From Candidatus Promineofilum glycogenicum (lineage in GTDB: Bacteria > Chloroflexota > Anaerolineae > Promineifilales > Promineifilaceae), in contig JADJHJ010000013.1 of NCBI GenBank assembly GCA_016707605.1, positions 143,761 to 207,760 of the forward strand: a stretch of 64,000 nt of DNA, read 5' to 3'. How positions within the stretch are numbered: the stretch's first letter is position 1; every line of letters begins with the position of its first letter. Position numbers and translations under genes: made by a program. The notes under the pieces were generated by a model. That model was not told where the DNA came from and did not search any database. It saw only the letters and a list, made by a program, of their open reading frames with translations. Below, in pieces: positions 17,029-25,641 of this stretch.

Positions 17029-17248
17029 CACTGTCTCTCACGCCTTTGTAATGTAAAAAGTCATACTTCACTGGTATGATAGTGACCAACTCGCTATCAT
17101 CATCTAGCCTGGTCTCCATCGCTCGGGTCGCCCCCCACCGCTGCCTCAACCTTCATCCGTTCCAGAGAAGCATTTGCCTGCCAGATGGTTCTCCTGTCGT
17201 GTCGTAACGACGGCGTTGTGGCCCGCCTGTTTTGAGGAGGAACCCAAG

Positions 17249-18478
17249 TTGTCTCGTTTTCGCACTAGTTGGCCCGGAGCATCGTCACTCCGCGCCCCCG
17301 CTACATTAGCGGTCATTGTTCTGGCGCTCTTGTTTGTGTTGACGTTTGGATCACTGGCGGCTCAGGATTTGGCTACGCCCGAACCCGGCCCGACGGCCGA
17401 AAGCCTCCCGGCCGAGGACGCTTCGACGGAAGGTGACGTGGGCGAGATGGCCGCCGACGCACTGTTTACCAAGCAAGTCCTGGCCACCAACGTCAAGCAG
17501 GTTCATGACGTTGTGGCGGCCGACTTTGACGGCGACGGCGACAACGACTTCGCCGCCACCGACTACGTCAATCACCAGATCGTTTACTTCCGCAACAACG
17601 GCAATAGCCAGTATACACGCACCGTGTTGGACACTTTGAAGGGCGCCTACCCCATCGACCTGGGCGACGTGAACAAGGACGGCAAGCCCGACATCCTGGC
17701 CGGCGGTTACCAGGCCGACGACTTCATCTACTATCGCAACACCGGCGGCGGCAACTTCGCCCGCGTGGTCGTCGATGCCAACGCCAATGGCGCGCACTCC
17801 ATCGTCGCCGGCGACGTGGACAAGGACGGCGATAACGACTTCGTGGCCTCGATGCAGGATGGCAACACCATTGCCTGGTATGAGAGCAGCGGCGCTAACT
17901 TCACGCGCCGGGTCATCGATACCAAATCGATGAAGGCCAAGCGGGCCGAGATGGCCGACATGGACGGCGACGGCGACAACGACATCGTGGCCGCCAGCTT
18001 CGGCAACCACCAGGTAGCGTGGTACGAAAACAACGGCAACGAGAACTTCACCAAGCACGTCATCGACGCGCAGGCGCGCGGGGCTTACTACGTCTCGCCG
18101 GCCAAGATCGACGGCGACAATGACATGGACCTCTTTGCCGCCAGCCGGCGCGATAGCACCATCGCCTGGTATGAGAACAAAGGCAACGGCGTCTTCACCT
18201 GGCACGCCATTGAAACCAGCGCCACGGGCGCGCGCACAGTTCTGGGCGTCGATATCGACAAGGACGGCGACATGGACGCGCTGGCCGCCAGCGTGGACAA
18301 CGACACCGTCGCCTGGCACCGCAACGACGGCAACGGCCACTTCACGCGGGTTGTGGTCGATAACCATCTCGACGGGGCCTATGGGCTGTTCGTCGTTGAT
18401 ATGAACAAGGACGGCAAGCTCGACATCCTGGCCGCGGCCCGGATGGGCCATCAGGTCGTCCTCTACCGCCGCAACTAA
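17249..18478 (+). CDS. Secreted FG-GAP/VCBS-repeat protein
   Basis: A 409-residue exported protein: signal peptide (basic SRFRTSWPG region, core AVIVLALLFVLTFGSLAAQ), a short acidic Pro-rich linker, then about seven VCBS/FG-GAP blades. Each blade has a calcium loop of the DxDxDxDxxxD type (for example DFDGDGDNDF and DVNKDGKPDI) followed by WYEN-like strands. The TTG at 17249 is chosen because GAGGAGG sits eight bases upstream; the open frame starts 25 codons earlier without one. It probably folds as an extracellular beta-propeller for adhesion or ligand binding. Confidence 0.85.
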   Translation: MSRFRTSWPGASSLRAPATLAVIVLALLFVLTFGSLAAQDLATPEPGPTAESLPAEDASTEGDVGEMAADALFTKQVLATNVKQVHDVVAADFDGDGDNDFAATDYVNHQIVYFRNNGNSQYTRTVLDTLKGAYPIDLGDVNKDGKPDILAGGYQADDFIYYRNTGGGNFARVVVDANANGAHSIVAGDVDKDGDNDFVASMQDGNTIAWYESSGANFTRRVIDTKSMKAKRAEMADMDGDGDNDIVAASFGNHQVAWYENNGNENFTKHVIDAQARGAYYVSPAKIDGDNDMDLFAASRRDSTIAWYENKGNGVFTWHAIETSATGARTVLGVDIDKDGDMDALAASVDNDTVAWHRNDGNGHFTRVVVDNHLDGAYGLFVVDMNKDGKLDILAAARMGHQVVLYRRN

Positions 18479-18486
18479 GGATAAGA

Positions 18487-18573
18487 AGCTCACGCAAAGG
18501 CGCGAAGAAGCAAAGGCGCAAAGAAGAAACCCTCTTCTTTGCGCCTTTGCTTCTTCGCGCCTTTGCGTGAGCT
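18487..18573. repeat. Perfect 40-bp hairpin of GCAAAGGCGC words (family E)
   Basis: Arms 18487-18526 and 18534-18573 are perfect complements around the loop AAACCCT. Each arm is built from 8-bp words (GCAAAGGC, GCGAAGAA, GCAAAGGC, GCAAAGAA). It lies between two convergent genes and could end both transcripts. Related arms bound the cassette at 33153-33672. Confidence 0.92.
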
Positions 18574-18578
18574 CTTCT

Positions 18579-20456
18579 TTACTGATTCAGTTCGACGACG
18601 CCGTTGGACAGGACGACCTCGTCCCGTTCGGCGACCTTGCTCTGGAAGAGAACACGCTGCCCCTCTTCATCCTGCCACATATCGGTGACAATCGTCTCGC
18701 CGGGGAAGACGTGGCGGGCGAAGCGGGCCTTGATGCTCTTGAAGCGCGCCGGGTCGTTGCCGGCGAAGGCGCGCAGGACGGCCCGCCCGGCGAAGCCGAA
18801 GGTGCACAGCCCGTGCAGGATGGGGCGCGGGAAGCCGCCGGCAGCGGCAAAAGCCGGGTCGGCGTGCAGCGGGTTGCCGTCGCCCGACGACAGGCGATAG
18901 AGCAGCGCCTGGTTGTCGGTCGTGGCCTGGCGGTGGGTGGCGTCGGGGGCGCGGTCGGGCAGGGCCAGGCCGCCGCCCGACGGCCCGCGCTCGCCGCCAA
19001 AGCCGCCCAGGCCGCGGATGAACAGCGATGAGCGATTGCTGGCCAGTTTCGCGCCCGTCTCGTCATAGGTATCTACGTCGAGCAAGACCAACGCCGCCGA
19101 GCCTTTGTCATAGATGTCGGCGATGCGCGCCCGGTGGGTCAGCGTCGCCTTGGTCGGCAGCGGGCGATGTAGTTCCAGGAACTGTTCGCCGTGGAGCAGC
19201 AGCGCCGGGTTGAAGCGCAGCCCCGGCACGGCGGTGATCTGCCACAGCAGGGCGAACGGGAAGGTGACGGCGAACGTCGGCAGCGGCCGGAAGCCGTCGC
19301 CCGACAGCTCGTAGACGAACGGCAACTCGGCCGCGTCCAGCGCGTCGGCCGCCGCCCCGACCGACAGGGCGTAGAGGCTGACGTCCTTCTCGCGGTAGTT
19401 CGTCGTTACGGGCGCGAATTCGTAGCCGATGGCGTCGAGAGGACCGCTGACGGGCGACGACCGACCGCCGCCAGAAGTTGCGCTTGCCGGGGCTGTCTCT
19501 GTTGCCGCGTCGGCGGTCGGCGGTCGGCCGTCAGCGGTCGGCGGTTGCTCCGCCTTGCGCTGCAAATTAGCCACGACCGGCGCAAACGAATCCGTCGGCG
19601 TCTCCGGGTAGGTCGGCTCGTCGAAGTTGTCGATCTCCGCCCAGCGCGCGGCGATGTCCTCCGGCGTCAGCGCGTCGCCCAGGGGGAAGAACGCGCCCCG
19701 GCCGCGCTGCCAGCGCACCCGCGCCACCCAGCCCGCGCCGACCTCGAAGGTATGGCCCGTCTCCAGGCTGCTTTCGTGACACAGGTAGGCCACCAGCGGG
19801 GCGACGTACTCCGGCCGCAGCGCGGCCACCAGCTCCGGCGGCAGGATCGTCTCCGTCATGCGCGAGCCGGCCAGGGGGGCGATGGCGTTGGCCAGGACGT
19901 TGCGCTTCTGCCCCTCTACGGCCAATGTCTGGGCCAACCCCAGCAGGCCGAGCTTGGCGGCGCTGTAGTTGGCCTGGCCGAAGTTGCCATAGAGGCCGGC
20001 GGCCGAACTGGTCATGATGATGCGGCCGTAGCCCTGGTCGCGCAGGATGGGCCAGGCGGCGCGCGTCACCTGATAAGCGCCGTAGAGGTGAACGCGATAG
20101 ATTTTGTCCCAGTCGTCGACGGTCATCTTCTGGAAGCTGACGTCGCGCAGGATGCCGGCGTTGTTGATGACGATGTCGAGGCGGCCGAAGGCGTCTAGGG
20201 CGGCCTGGACGATGCGCGGGCCGTCTTCGACCGAGTCGTAGTTGGCCACGGCCTCGCCGCCGGCAGCGCGAATTTCTTCCACGACGCGGTCGGCGGCGGC
20301 CGTGCCCGCGCCCTCGCCGCGCATACTGCCGCCCAGATCATTGACGACGACACTGGCCCCGCGCGCGGCCAGCAACAGGGCGTAGGCTCGCCCCAGCCCG
20401 CCGCCCGCGCCGGTGATGAGGGCCACTCGTCGGTCGAAGCGTAGTTGGTTAGTCAT
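18579..20456 (-). CDS. MFE-2-type (3R)-hydroxyacyl-CoA dehydrogenase/enoyl-CoA hydratase 2 fusion
   Basis: A 625-residue bifunctional beta-oxidation enzyme like peroxisomal MFE-2. Residues 1-240 are an SDR dehydrogenase (ALITGAGGGLGRAYAL, NNAGILRD, catalytic YSAAK). After a Pro/Thr/Ala-rich linker at about 315-350 comes a MaoC-type double hotdog hydratase 2, with YRLSSGDGNPLHADP holding the catalytic Asp and His. It hydrates trans-2-enoyl-CoA and oxidises the (3R)-hydroxy product. AGGAGGAA precedes the ATG. The linker is encoded by tandem GGTCGGC words, suggesting repeat expansion there. Confidence 0.9.
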   Translation of the reverse strand: MTNQLRFDRRVALITGAGGGLGRAYALLLAARGASVVVNDLGGSMRGEGAGTAAADRVVEEIRAAGGEAVANYDSVEDGPRIVQAALDAFGRLDIVINNAGILRDVSFQKMTVDDWDKIYRVHLYGAYQVTRAAWPILRDQGYGRIIMTSSAAGLYGNFGQANYSAAKLGLLGLAQTLAVEGQKRNVLANAIAPLAGSRMTETILPPELVAALRPEYVAPLVAYLCHESSLETGHTFEVGAGWVARVRWQRGRGAFFPLGDALTPEDIAARWAEIDNFDEPTYPETPTDSFAPVVANLQRKAEQPPTADGRPPTADAATETAPASATSGGGRSSPVSGPLDAIGYEFAPVTTNYREKDVSLYALSVGAAADALDAAELPFVYELSGDGFRPLPTFAVTFPFALLWQITAVPGLRFNPALLLHGEQFLELHRPLPTKATLTHRARIADIYDKGSAALVLLDVDTYDETGAKLASNRSSLFIRGLGGFGGERGPSGGGLALPDRAPDATHRQATTDNQALLYRLSSGDGNPLHADPAFAAAGGFPRPILHGLCTFGFAGRAVLRAFAGNDPARFKSIKARFARHVFPGETIVTDMWQDEEGQRVLFQSKVAERDEVVLSNGVVELNQ

Positions 20457-20488
20457 TTCTTCCTCCTATGTGGGGTAACGCGTCGAAG

Positions 20489-20568
20489 GGCAGGGGAGCA
20501 GGGGGGCAGGGGAGCAGGGGTGAAAGAAGACGTTCACCCCTGCTCCCCTGCTCCCCCGCTCCCCTGCC
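20489..20568. repeat. GGGGAGCA-word hairpin (family B)
   Basis: The left arm is tandem GGGGAGCA/GGGGGGCA octamers; the right arm is its imperfect complement. It sits between the MFE-2 start and the MazG 3' end and supplies the last dozen codons of the MazG gene. Confidence 0.88.
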
Positions 20569-20896
20569 GAAGTTTAGGATTATTGGCATGTCGCGCGGCG
20601 TCGCGCGTGGTCTTCTTGACCATGGTGGCCTGGAAGGCGGCGGTCAGGTCGATGCCGGTCTGGTTGGCCAGGCAGATGAGGACGAAGAGGACGTCGGCGA
20701 ACTCTTCGCCCAGGTCGCGCCCTTCGTCGGACGGCTTGAAGCTCTGGTCGCCGTAGAGCCGCGACATGAGCCGCGCCACCTCGCCTACTTCCTCTACTAA
20801 CACGGCCAGGTTGGTCAACTCCGAGTAGTAGCGCACGCCGACGGTCTTGATCCAGTCGTCTACCTGCTGCTGGCATTGACTTAGGGTCAGGTCCAT
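20534..20896 (-). CDS. MazG-like nucleotide pyrophosphohydrolase
   Basis: A 120-residue single-domain MazG protein that should hydrolyse (d)NTPs to monophosphates. The helix pair with LAVLVEEVGEVARL (EE-x2-E motif) and GEEFADVLFVLICLAN (E-x2-D) supplies the Mg-binding residues. The family normally ends soon after DAARH; the final residues KLRQGSGGAGEQG are translated from the family B hairpin and look like an acquired tail. The start has GGGAG upstream, next to the end of the GxxExxY cassette. Confidence 0.85.
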   Translation of the reverse strand: MDLTLSQCQQQVDDWIKTVGVRYYSELTNLAVLVEEVGEVARLMSRLYGDQSFKPSDEGRDLGEEFADVLFVLICLANQTGIDLTAAFQATMVKKTTRDAARHANNPKLRQGSGGAGEQG

Positions 20897-20907
20897 GTAG
20901 TACTCCC

Positions 20908-21499
20908 AAGAGGATTGATCCGCAGATTGGGCAGATTAGGCAGATTTCAGAAGAAAAAAGAGATTCTCTCTACGACTAATTGTTAGTGGGCGACAGTCTC
21001 CTTCTCGATTTGCGGGCGACTTCGGCGGCGCGAATGAACGACAGGGAGAATCGTTCATATTCGAGGGAATCTGCTCCGAAATTGAGAAGTAACCCCACAT
21101 CGTAATTGGTGGCCTTGAGATAGTTGATTATTTGCGAGCGCTCTACTCCGCCAAGACATGAGAGAGCCTTCAACTCGACGATGATCGAGGAGTAGCAGAC
21201 AAAATCGGCACGATAATGAACGGTCAGCGGGCTGCCTTTGTAGAAGATGGGCAAGTCAACCTCACGCAGAAAGGGGATGTTAGCGGCACTCATTTCGCGC
21301 ATAAGCGCCTCCTGGTAGACTGCCTCCAGAAAACCGCGTCCCAACTCCTGGTGGACTGCCATTGCTGCGCCAATGATCGCATAAGTACGCGGATCGCGTT
21401 CCGACATTGCTCGCCTCCATTGACGATACGCTGATATAGAAGCTTATCTTTCTTTCTTAGAATCTGCTCAATCTGCCCAATCTGCGGATCAATCCTCTT
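20908..21499. mobile_element. Cassette with 30-bp inverted ends carrying a GxxExxY gene (family D ends)
   Basis: Positions 20908-20937 and 21470-21499 are perfect 30-bp inverted repeats made of GCAGATT words, extended imperfectly for another dozen bases. Between them lies one complete gene with its own Shine-Dalgarno sequence. The unit sits cleanly between the mazG-like and amidase genes. Gene-less hairpins made of the same words occur at 28670, 48370 and 51408. No transposase of a known class is present; calling it mobile is inference. Confidence 0.6.
20976..21407 (-). CDS. GxxExxY protein (PD-(D/E)xK nuclease-like)
   Basis: A 143-residue member of the GxxExxY family, a PD-(D/E)xK nuclease-like group of unknown function. 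The name motif is GFLEAVYQEAL at about residues 25-35. The putative catalytic core is RADFVCYSSIIVELKAL, with Asp and then E-L-K on the next strand, followed by QIINYLKATNYDVGLLLNFG. GGAGGCGAG precedes the ATG. The gene is the only one inside the inverted-repeat cassette, with 38 bases between the left repeat and its stop and 62 between its start and the right repeat. A second member lies at 33211. Confidence 0.82.
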   Translation of the reverse strand: MSERDPRTYAIIGAAMAVHQELGRGFLEAVYQEALMREMSAANIPFLREVDLPIFYKGSPLTVHYRADFVCYSSIIVELKALSCLGGVERSQIINYLKATNYDVGLLLNFGADSLEYERFSLSFIRAAEVARKSRRRLSPTNN

Positions 21500-21507
21500 C
21501 ACTCCTC

Positions 21508-23205
21508 TCAGTGAGTAGTGCTCTTCAGCAGGGTGTAGTAAGTCGGTGGCCGGCGGCGGGCGAGGACGAGTTCGGCGGCCGAGGCCACGCGCAGCAGCGT
21601 GTGCTCCGCCCACGGCCGCCCCATCGCCTGCATCCCCGTCGGCAGCCCGCGCGGGTCATACCCCACCGGGAAGGCGATGGCCGGCAGCCCGGTCAGGTTG
21701 GCCGGCATGGCAAAGCGCATCAACTCCGTCACCGTGCTCAGGTCTGACCAGCCATCGGCCTCGCAGTTGTCGGGCACGACCGGCGCGGTGACGGCCGTCG
21801 CCGGGGTCAAAATCACGTCGCAAGCATTAAACGCCCGCCGGAAGTGGTTGATGGCCCGCGTGCGCACCCGCTGGGCTTGCAGGTAGTCGCCCGCCGTCGC
21901 CGCCCGGCCCAGGCTCAGATTGACCCGCGTCGAAGGGCTTAGCTCCTTCCAGTGCGCCTCGTGCGCGGCCATGTTGGCCGCCATCTCGGCCAGAATGGTG
22001 ACGACCTGGGCCACGCGCATCTCGTCCAGTTCCGGTATCTCGATGTCGTGCACCGTCGCCCCCATCTCCACCAGCCGGTCGACCATCGCCTGGCAATCCT
22101 CGACGATGCACGCCTCGGCGTGGTCGAACCACGGCCGGTAGATGCCCAGCCGCAGGCCGCGCAGATCGGGCTGATCCCAGCCGTCGAGCGTCACAGGCGG
22201 CTGGTGGAGGCTGTTGGGGTCGCGCGGGTCCGGCCCGGCGATGCAGGCGTAGACCAGGGCCACGTCGGCCACCGTCGCGCCGATGGGGCCGAGGTGGCCC
22301 ATCGACCAGGTGAGCGGCGCGGCCCCATGCTCGCTGACGCGGCCGAAGGTCGCCTTCAGCCCCACCAGCCCGGTCAGCGCCGCCGGAATGCGGATGGAGC
22401 CGCCGCCGTCGGCACCGATGGCCACCGGGCAGAAGCCGGCGGCCACGGCCGCCGCCGAGCCGTTGGAGCTGCCCCCGGCGTGGCATTGCAGGCTGTAGGG
22501 GTTGCGGACGATGCCGTAGTGCTCGTTGAAGCCGTCGGGGTTGATGCCGATCTCGTGCATGTTGGTCTTGCCGATGAGCAGCGCCCCGGCGGCGCGCAGG
22601 CGGGCGACGACGGTGGCGTCTTCCGTGGCCGGCGACTGGCCCAGGAAGCGCGTGCCGACGGTCGTGCCATAGGGCGTCTGGTCGACCTCATCCTTGACGG
22701 CCACGGGCACGCCGTCGAGCAGGCTCAGCGGCCGGCCGGCGCGGTGGCGTTCGGCCGAGGCGCGGGCCTGGGCCAGGGCGTCGGCGCGGTTGACGGCGCG
22801 GAAGGCGCGCAACGGCCGCGGGTCGTCGTCGGCGTCGGCGATGGCCGCCAGCGCGGCCTCGGCCACGGCTTCGGGCGTCGTCGCGCCGTCGCGGTAGGCG
22901 CGGGCGTAGTCGGCCACGCTGGCGAACGGCTCGCGGTTGGGGCGATCCCGCACACGGCTTTGCAGCGCGGCCCAGTCGAGCGGTGGTGTGTGGCGCGCCT
23001 CGTTGGCCTCGCCCAGGGCCAGCGGGTAGAAGGTCGGCGCGTCGCTATACGTCCTGTCGCGCAGGCCGGTGATGCCGCCCTGTTTGAGCAGTTGGCTGAC
23101 CAGCGGGCCGTTGAGCGGCCCGCTGTCAACCGCCGCGGCGAACAGGCGCAGCGTCCGGCCGCGCAGGGTGGGGAGAGAGAGGGAGGAGAGGTTGTAGGTT
23201 GTCAT
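21508..23205 (-). CDS. Amidase-signature-family hydrolase
   Basis: A 565-residue amidase-signature enzyme. The Ser-cisSer-Lys triad is visible: Lys in VAVKDEVD, the cis-Ser and nucleophile in the glycine/serine-rich AGGSSNGSAAAVAAG and GADGGGSIRIPAAL. It should cleave C-N amide bonds. About 110 residues precede the catalytic core, more than in GatA. An open frame reaches 33 codons upstream through a family B hairpin, so MTTYNLSSL is taken as the start. It is not next to gatB/gatC, so a free amidase is more likely than a GatA. Confidence 0.85.
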   Translation of the reverse strand: MTTYNLSSLSLPTLRGRTLRLFAAAVDSGPLNGPLVSQLLKQGGITGLRDRTYSDAPTFYPLALGEANEARHTPPLDWAALQSRVRDRPNREPFASVADYARAYRDGATTPEAVAEAALAAIADADDDPRPLRAFRAVNRADALAQARASAERHRAGRPLSLLDGVPVAVKDEVDQTPYGTTVGTRFLGQSPATEDATVVARLRAAGALLIGKTNMHEIGINPDGFNEHYGIVRNPYSLQCHAGGSSNGSAAAVAAGFCPVAIGADGGGSIRIPAALTGLVGLKATFGRVSEHGAAPLTWSMGHLGPIGATVADVALVYACIAGPDPRDPNSLHQPPVTLDGWDQPDLRGLRLGIYRPWFDHAEACIVEDCQAMVDRLVEMGATVHDIEIPELDEMRVAQVVTILAEMAANMAAHEAHWKELSPSTRVNLSLGRAATAGDYLQAQRVRTRAINHFRRAFNACDVILTPATAVTAPVVPDNCEADGWSDLSTVTELMRFAMPANLTGLPAIAFPVGYDPRGLPTGMQAMGRPWAEHTLLRVASAAELVLARRRPPTYYTLLKSTTH

Positions 23206-23226
23206 GGGGGCAGGTCCGTTTGGCAG

Positions 23227-23299
23227 GCGGGGGAGCGGGGGGCAGGGGAGCAGGGGAGAGGCGAGAGAGGGTCTTCCCCTGCTCCCCCTGCCCCCCCGC
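23227..23299. repeat. GGGGAGCA-word hairpin (family B)
   Basis: A second family B hairpin, between the amidase start and the small membrane protein. Its centre (AGAGGCGAGAGAGGGTCT) is less symmetric than the arms. Confidence 0.85.
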
Positions 23300-23330
23300 G
23301 CCAATCACAAGAGCCTCGGCCGAGATACAC

Positions 23331-23663
23331 TCAACGCCGGTAATACCAAATCGTCACCCCCAGGGCGACGCCGCCGAGGACGATCCAGTTGAACGGCCGG
23401 GGCACCAGCGCGGCCACGGCCAGCCCGCCGAACATGCCCAGGCCGATGCCCAGGAACGCGCCGATGACGCGCCGCTGCATCGGGTCGAGGCGGTTGCCGC
23501 GCTGGAAGCTGGCCGCCGGCAGCGTCCACAGGGCCAGGGCGAAGAGGAAGAAGAGCGAGCCGACCGTGACCGCGGTCAGCCCGCCATACGTCCCTTGCAA
23601 CCAGTACATGACGCCGATGCCGATGGCGAAGAGGAGCAGGGTCAACCAGATGCGGATGTTCAC
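23331..23663 (-). CDS. Small membrane protein, function unknown
   Basis: A 110-residue hydrophobic protein with four predicted helices (IWLTLLLFAIGIGVMYWL, a second near 30-45, FLGIGLGMFGGLAVAAL, WIVLGGVALGVTIWYY). The open frame is longer, but the N-terminal 34 residues are polar and Arg-rich; the GTG giving VNIRIWLTLL is the likely start. I do not recognise the family. The adjacent upstream gene is also a small membrane protein, and the pair may form one transcript. Confidence 0.6.
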   Translation of the reverse strand: MNIRIWLTLLLFAIGIGVMYWLQGTYGGLTAVTVGSLFFLFALALWTLPAASFQRGNRLDPMQRRVIGAFLGIGLGMFGGLAVAALVPRPFNWIVLGGVALGVTIWYYRR

Positions 23664-23695
23664 GGCGGGGGATGCTCCTCGGTGGCGGCGTGCGA

Positions 23696-24052
23696 TCAGG
23701 GTAGGGACGTGTCCGATGGCAGGGGGTCGTCGGCCGCGGCGCGGGTGCTCTCGCGTACAAACCACAGCACGACCAGCAGGATGAAGCCGGTGTAGAAGCC
23801 GACCAGGACGCCGCCGCCCATGACCAGCGCCGGGCCGAGGCTGCCGGTGGCGACCAGAGAGACGATCAGGGCGACGATGCCGGCCAGGATGAGGCCGCCG
23901 ATGGTGTAGACCAGGCAGCCGGGCACGCCGAACTTCGGTTCGCGCCGGCGGCGCAGATGCAGGACGAACTCGACCACCCCACCCAGCGCAGCCGTCGCCA
24001 CGCCAATGGCCAGACCGATCAGGAACAGCGTCAGATTACTGCTTTGGTCCAT
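23696..24052 (-). CDS. Small membrane protein, function unknown
   Basis: A 118-residue protein with three predicted transmembrane helices (about residues 6-28, 45-68 and 75-98), a basic loop RRRREPKFG between the first two, and an acidic tail. No domain is recognised. It lies 32 bases upstream of the previous small membrane gene on the same strand, and both may belong to one unit. Confidence 0.6.
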   Translation of the reverse strand: MDQSSNLTLFLIGLAIGVATAALGGVVEFVLHLRRRREPKFGVPGCLVYTIGGLILAGIVALIVSLVATGSLGPALVMGGGVLVGFYTGFILLVVLWFVRESTRAAADDPLPSDTSLP

Positions 24053-24129
24053 GTTGCTCTTGCGCCAATAGGCGCGTGGGCCGAGACAGACTTGCTATTA
24101 TTGTAGGCGCGCCAGGCCGGGGACGCAAG

Positions 24130-24215
24130 TGGGGAGCAGGCTCTCTGGTTCCCTCGCCCTGTGGGAAAGGGCCAGGGAGGTGTTCCCCCTGCACCCCCGC
24201 TCCCCTGCTCCCCCG
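24130..24215. repeat. Composite family B hairpin with a nested hairpin
   Basis: The outer arms are GGGGAGCA-type words; the middle holds a different dyad (CTCTCTGGTTCCCTCGCCC with GGGCCAGGGAGG). It looks like one hairpin inserted in the loop of another and sits at the 3' end of the phosphofructokinase gene. Confidence 0.7.
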
Positions 24216-24234
24216 CGCTTCCTCCGGCCGCTGC

Positions 24235-25548
24235 TCACACAAGCGCTCCCTGCCCCGTGGCCAACAACACGTTATTCCACAGCCACCCCTCTGGGTCGAT
24301 GTGCTTGCGCTGGTGGACGGCCAGGGGGATGGGCACGTGGGTGTACTCGTTGCTCCAGTAGCCGACGACCATGTTGGTGCGTCCGCTCATGGCGGCGTGG
24401 ACGGCGTTGTAGCCCAGCAGCAGCCCGTAGGCCGAGTCGTAGGCGTTGGCCGGCAGGCTGCGGATGATGTAGCTGGGGTCGATGTACTTCAGGTTGATGG
24501 GCACGCCCAACTCCTTGAAGTAGAGGACGATGGCTTCGCGCAGGAAGAGGCCGATGTCGCTCAGCTTGACGTTGCCGGAGGCGTCGTGGCCGCTGTGGCG
24601 GCCGATCAGCTCTTGCCCCGCGCCCTCGGCCACGGCGATGACGGCGTGACGGCGCTCGGCCAGCCGGTCGCGCAGGGCGGGCAGGAACGCCTCCAGGGTG
24701 AAGGGCTGTTCGGGCACGAGGCAGAAGTTGACCTGGCTATCGGCCAGGGCGGCGTGGGCGGCGATGAAGCCCGACTCGCGCCCCATCAGCTTGACCAGGC
24801 CGATGCCGTTGCGGGCGGCGATGGCCTCGCTATGAGCGCCCTCGATGGCCCGCCGCGCCTCGGCCGCCGCCGTCACAAAGCCGAAGGAGCGCTCGATGAA
24901 GGCGATGTCGTTGTCGATTGTCTTGGGCACGCCGACGACGGCGATGGGCAGACCGCGCCGGGCGACCTCGGCGGCGATGGCCCCCGCGCCGCGCAGCGTG
25001 CCGTCGCCGCCGATGGTGAAGAGGATGCTGACGCCGCGCGCCACCAGTGTGTCCACCATGCGGCCGACGTCCTGATTGCCGCGCGACGTGCCCAGCACCG
25101 TGCCGCCCAGCTCACCGATATTGTCAACGCGCGCCGGCGTCAGGTCGAGCGGCTCGTGGCCGAACTCCGGGATCAGCCCTTCGTAGCCGTAGCGGAAGCC
25201 GAAGACCGTCTCCACGCCGTAGTGGTGGTAGAGGCACAGGACGATGGCGCGGATGACGTCGTTGATGCCGGGGCACAGGCCGCCGCAGGTGACGATGCCC
25301 GCCCGCAGCCCGGCCGGGTCGAAGAAGAGGCGCTCGCGCGGCCCGGCGCGCTCGAAGGCGGGCAGTTCGCGCCCCTCGGCCAGCAGGCGGCGGACGATGG
25401 CCGCGTCGGTGTGGTAGAGGATGCGGTCGTCGTCGGACGTCAGGCAGGTGACGCGCATGGGCGTCGGCCGCGTCGCCGGGCCGAGCCGGTCGATGCCGAA
25501 GCCGAGGCCCAGATGGTCGAGGAAGGACAGGTCTTCGTTTTCGGACAC
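24235..25548 (-). CDS. Phosphofructokinase-family enzyme (plant/trypanosome-like group)
   Basis: A 437-residue phosphofructokinase of the long group that includes plant-type ATP-PFK and many PPi-PFK relatives. Key sites are GGLCPGIND, IGGDGTLRGA, PKTIDNDIAF (catalytic TIDND) and MGRESGFIAAHAAL. Glycine rather than aspartate in GGDG is the state linked to ATP use rather than pyrophosphate; this is predictive, not proof. A GTG start is used with AAAGGAG just upstream. It phosphorylates fructose 6-phosphate in glycolysis. Confidence 0.88.
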   Translation of the reverse strand: MSENEDLSFLDHLGLGFGIDRLGPATRPTPMRVTCLTSDDDRILYHTDAAIVRRLLAEGRELPAFERAGPRERLFFDPAGLRAGIVTCGGLCPGINDVIRAIVLCLYHHYGVETVFGFRYGYEGLIPEFGHEPLDLTPARVDNIGELGGTVLGTSRGNQDVGRMVDTLVARGVSILFTIGGDGTLRGAGAIAAEVARRGLPIAVVGVPKTIDNDIAFIERSFGFVTAAAEARRAIEGAHSEAIAARNGIGLVKLMGRESGFIAAHAALADSQVNFCLVPEQPFTLEAFLPALRDRLAERRHAVIAVAEGAGQELIGRHSGHDASGNVKLSDIGLFLREAIVLYFKELGVPINLKYIDPSYIIRSLPANAYDSAYGLLLGYNAVHAAMSGRTNMVVGYWSNEYTHVPIPLAVHQRKHIDPEGWLWNNVLLATGQGALV

Positions 25549-25560
25549 ACAAACTCCTTT

Positions 25561-25640
25561 GGGGCCAGGGGCTAGGGGCCAGGTTCCAGGGGCCAGGGGG
25601 AGAACCTTCTCCCCCCTGGAACCTGGCCCCTGGAACCTGT
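25561..25640. repeat. CCAGGGG/CCAGGTT-word hairpin (family C)
   Basis: Arms of tandem 7-bp words (CCAGGGG, CCAGGTT) face their complement around a GGGGGAGAACCTTCTCCCCC centre. It fills the whole gap between the phosphofructokinase start and the acyl-CoA dehydrogenase stop. Confidence 0.9.
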
Positions 25641-25641
25641 C

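Noticed and set aside
20901..21505. ACTCC on both sides of the first GxxExxY cassette as a target-site duplication
   Set aside because: Five bases with one-base offsets at each end can easily occur by chance; it is not used as evidence.
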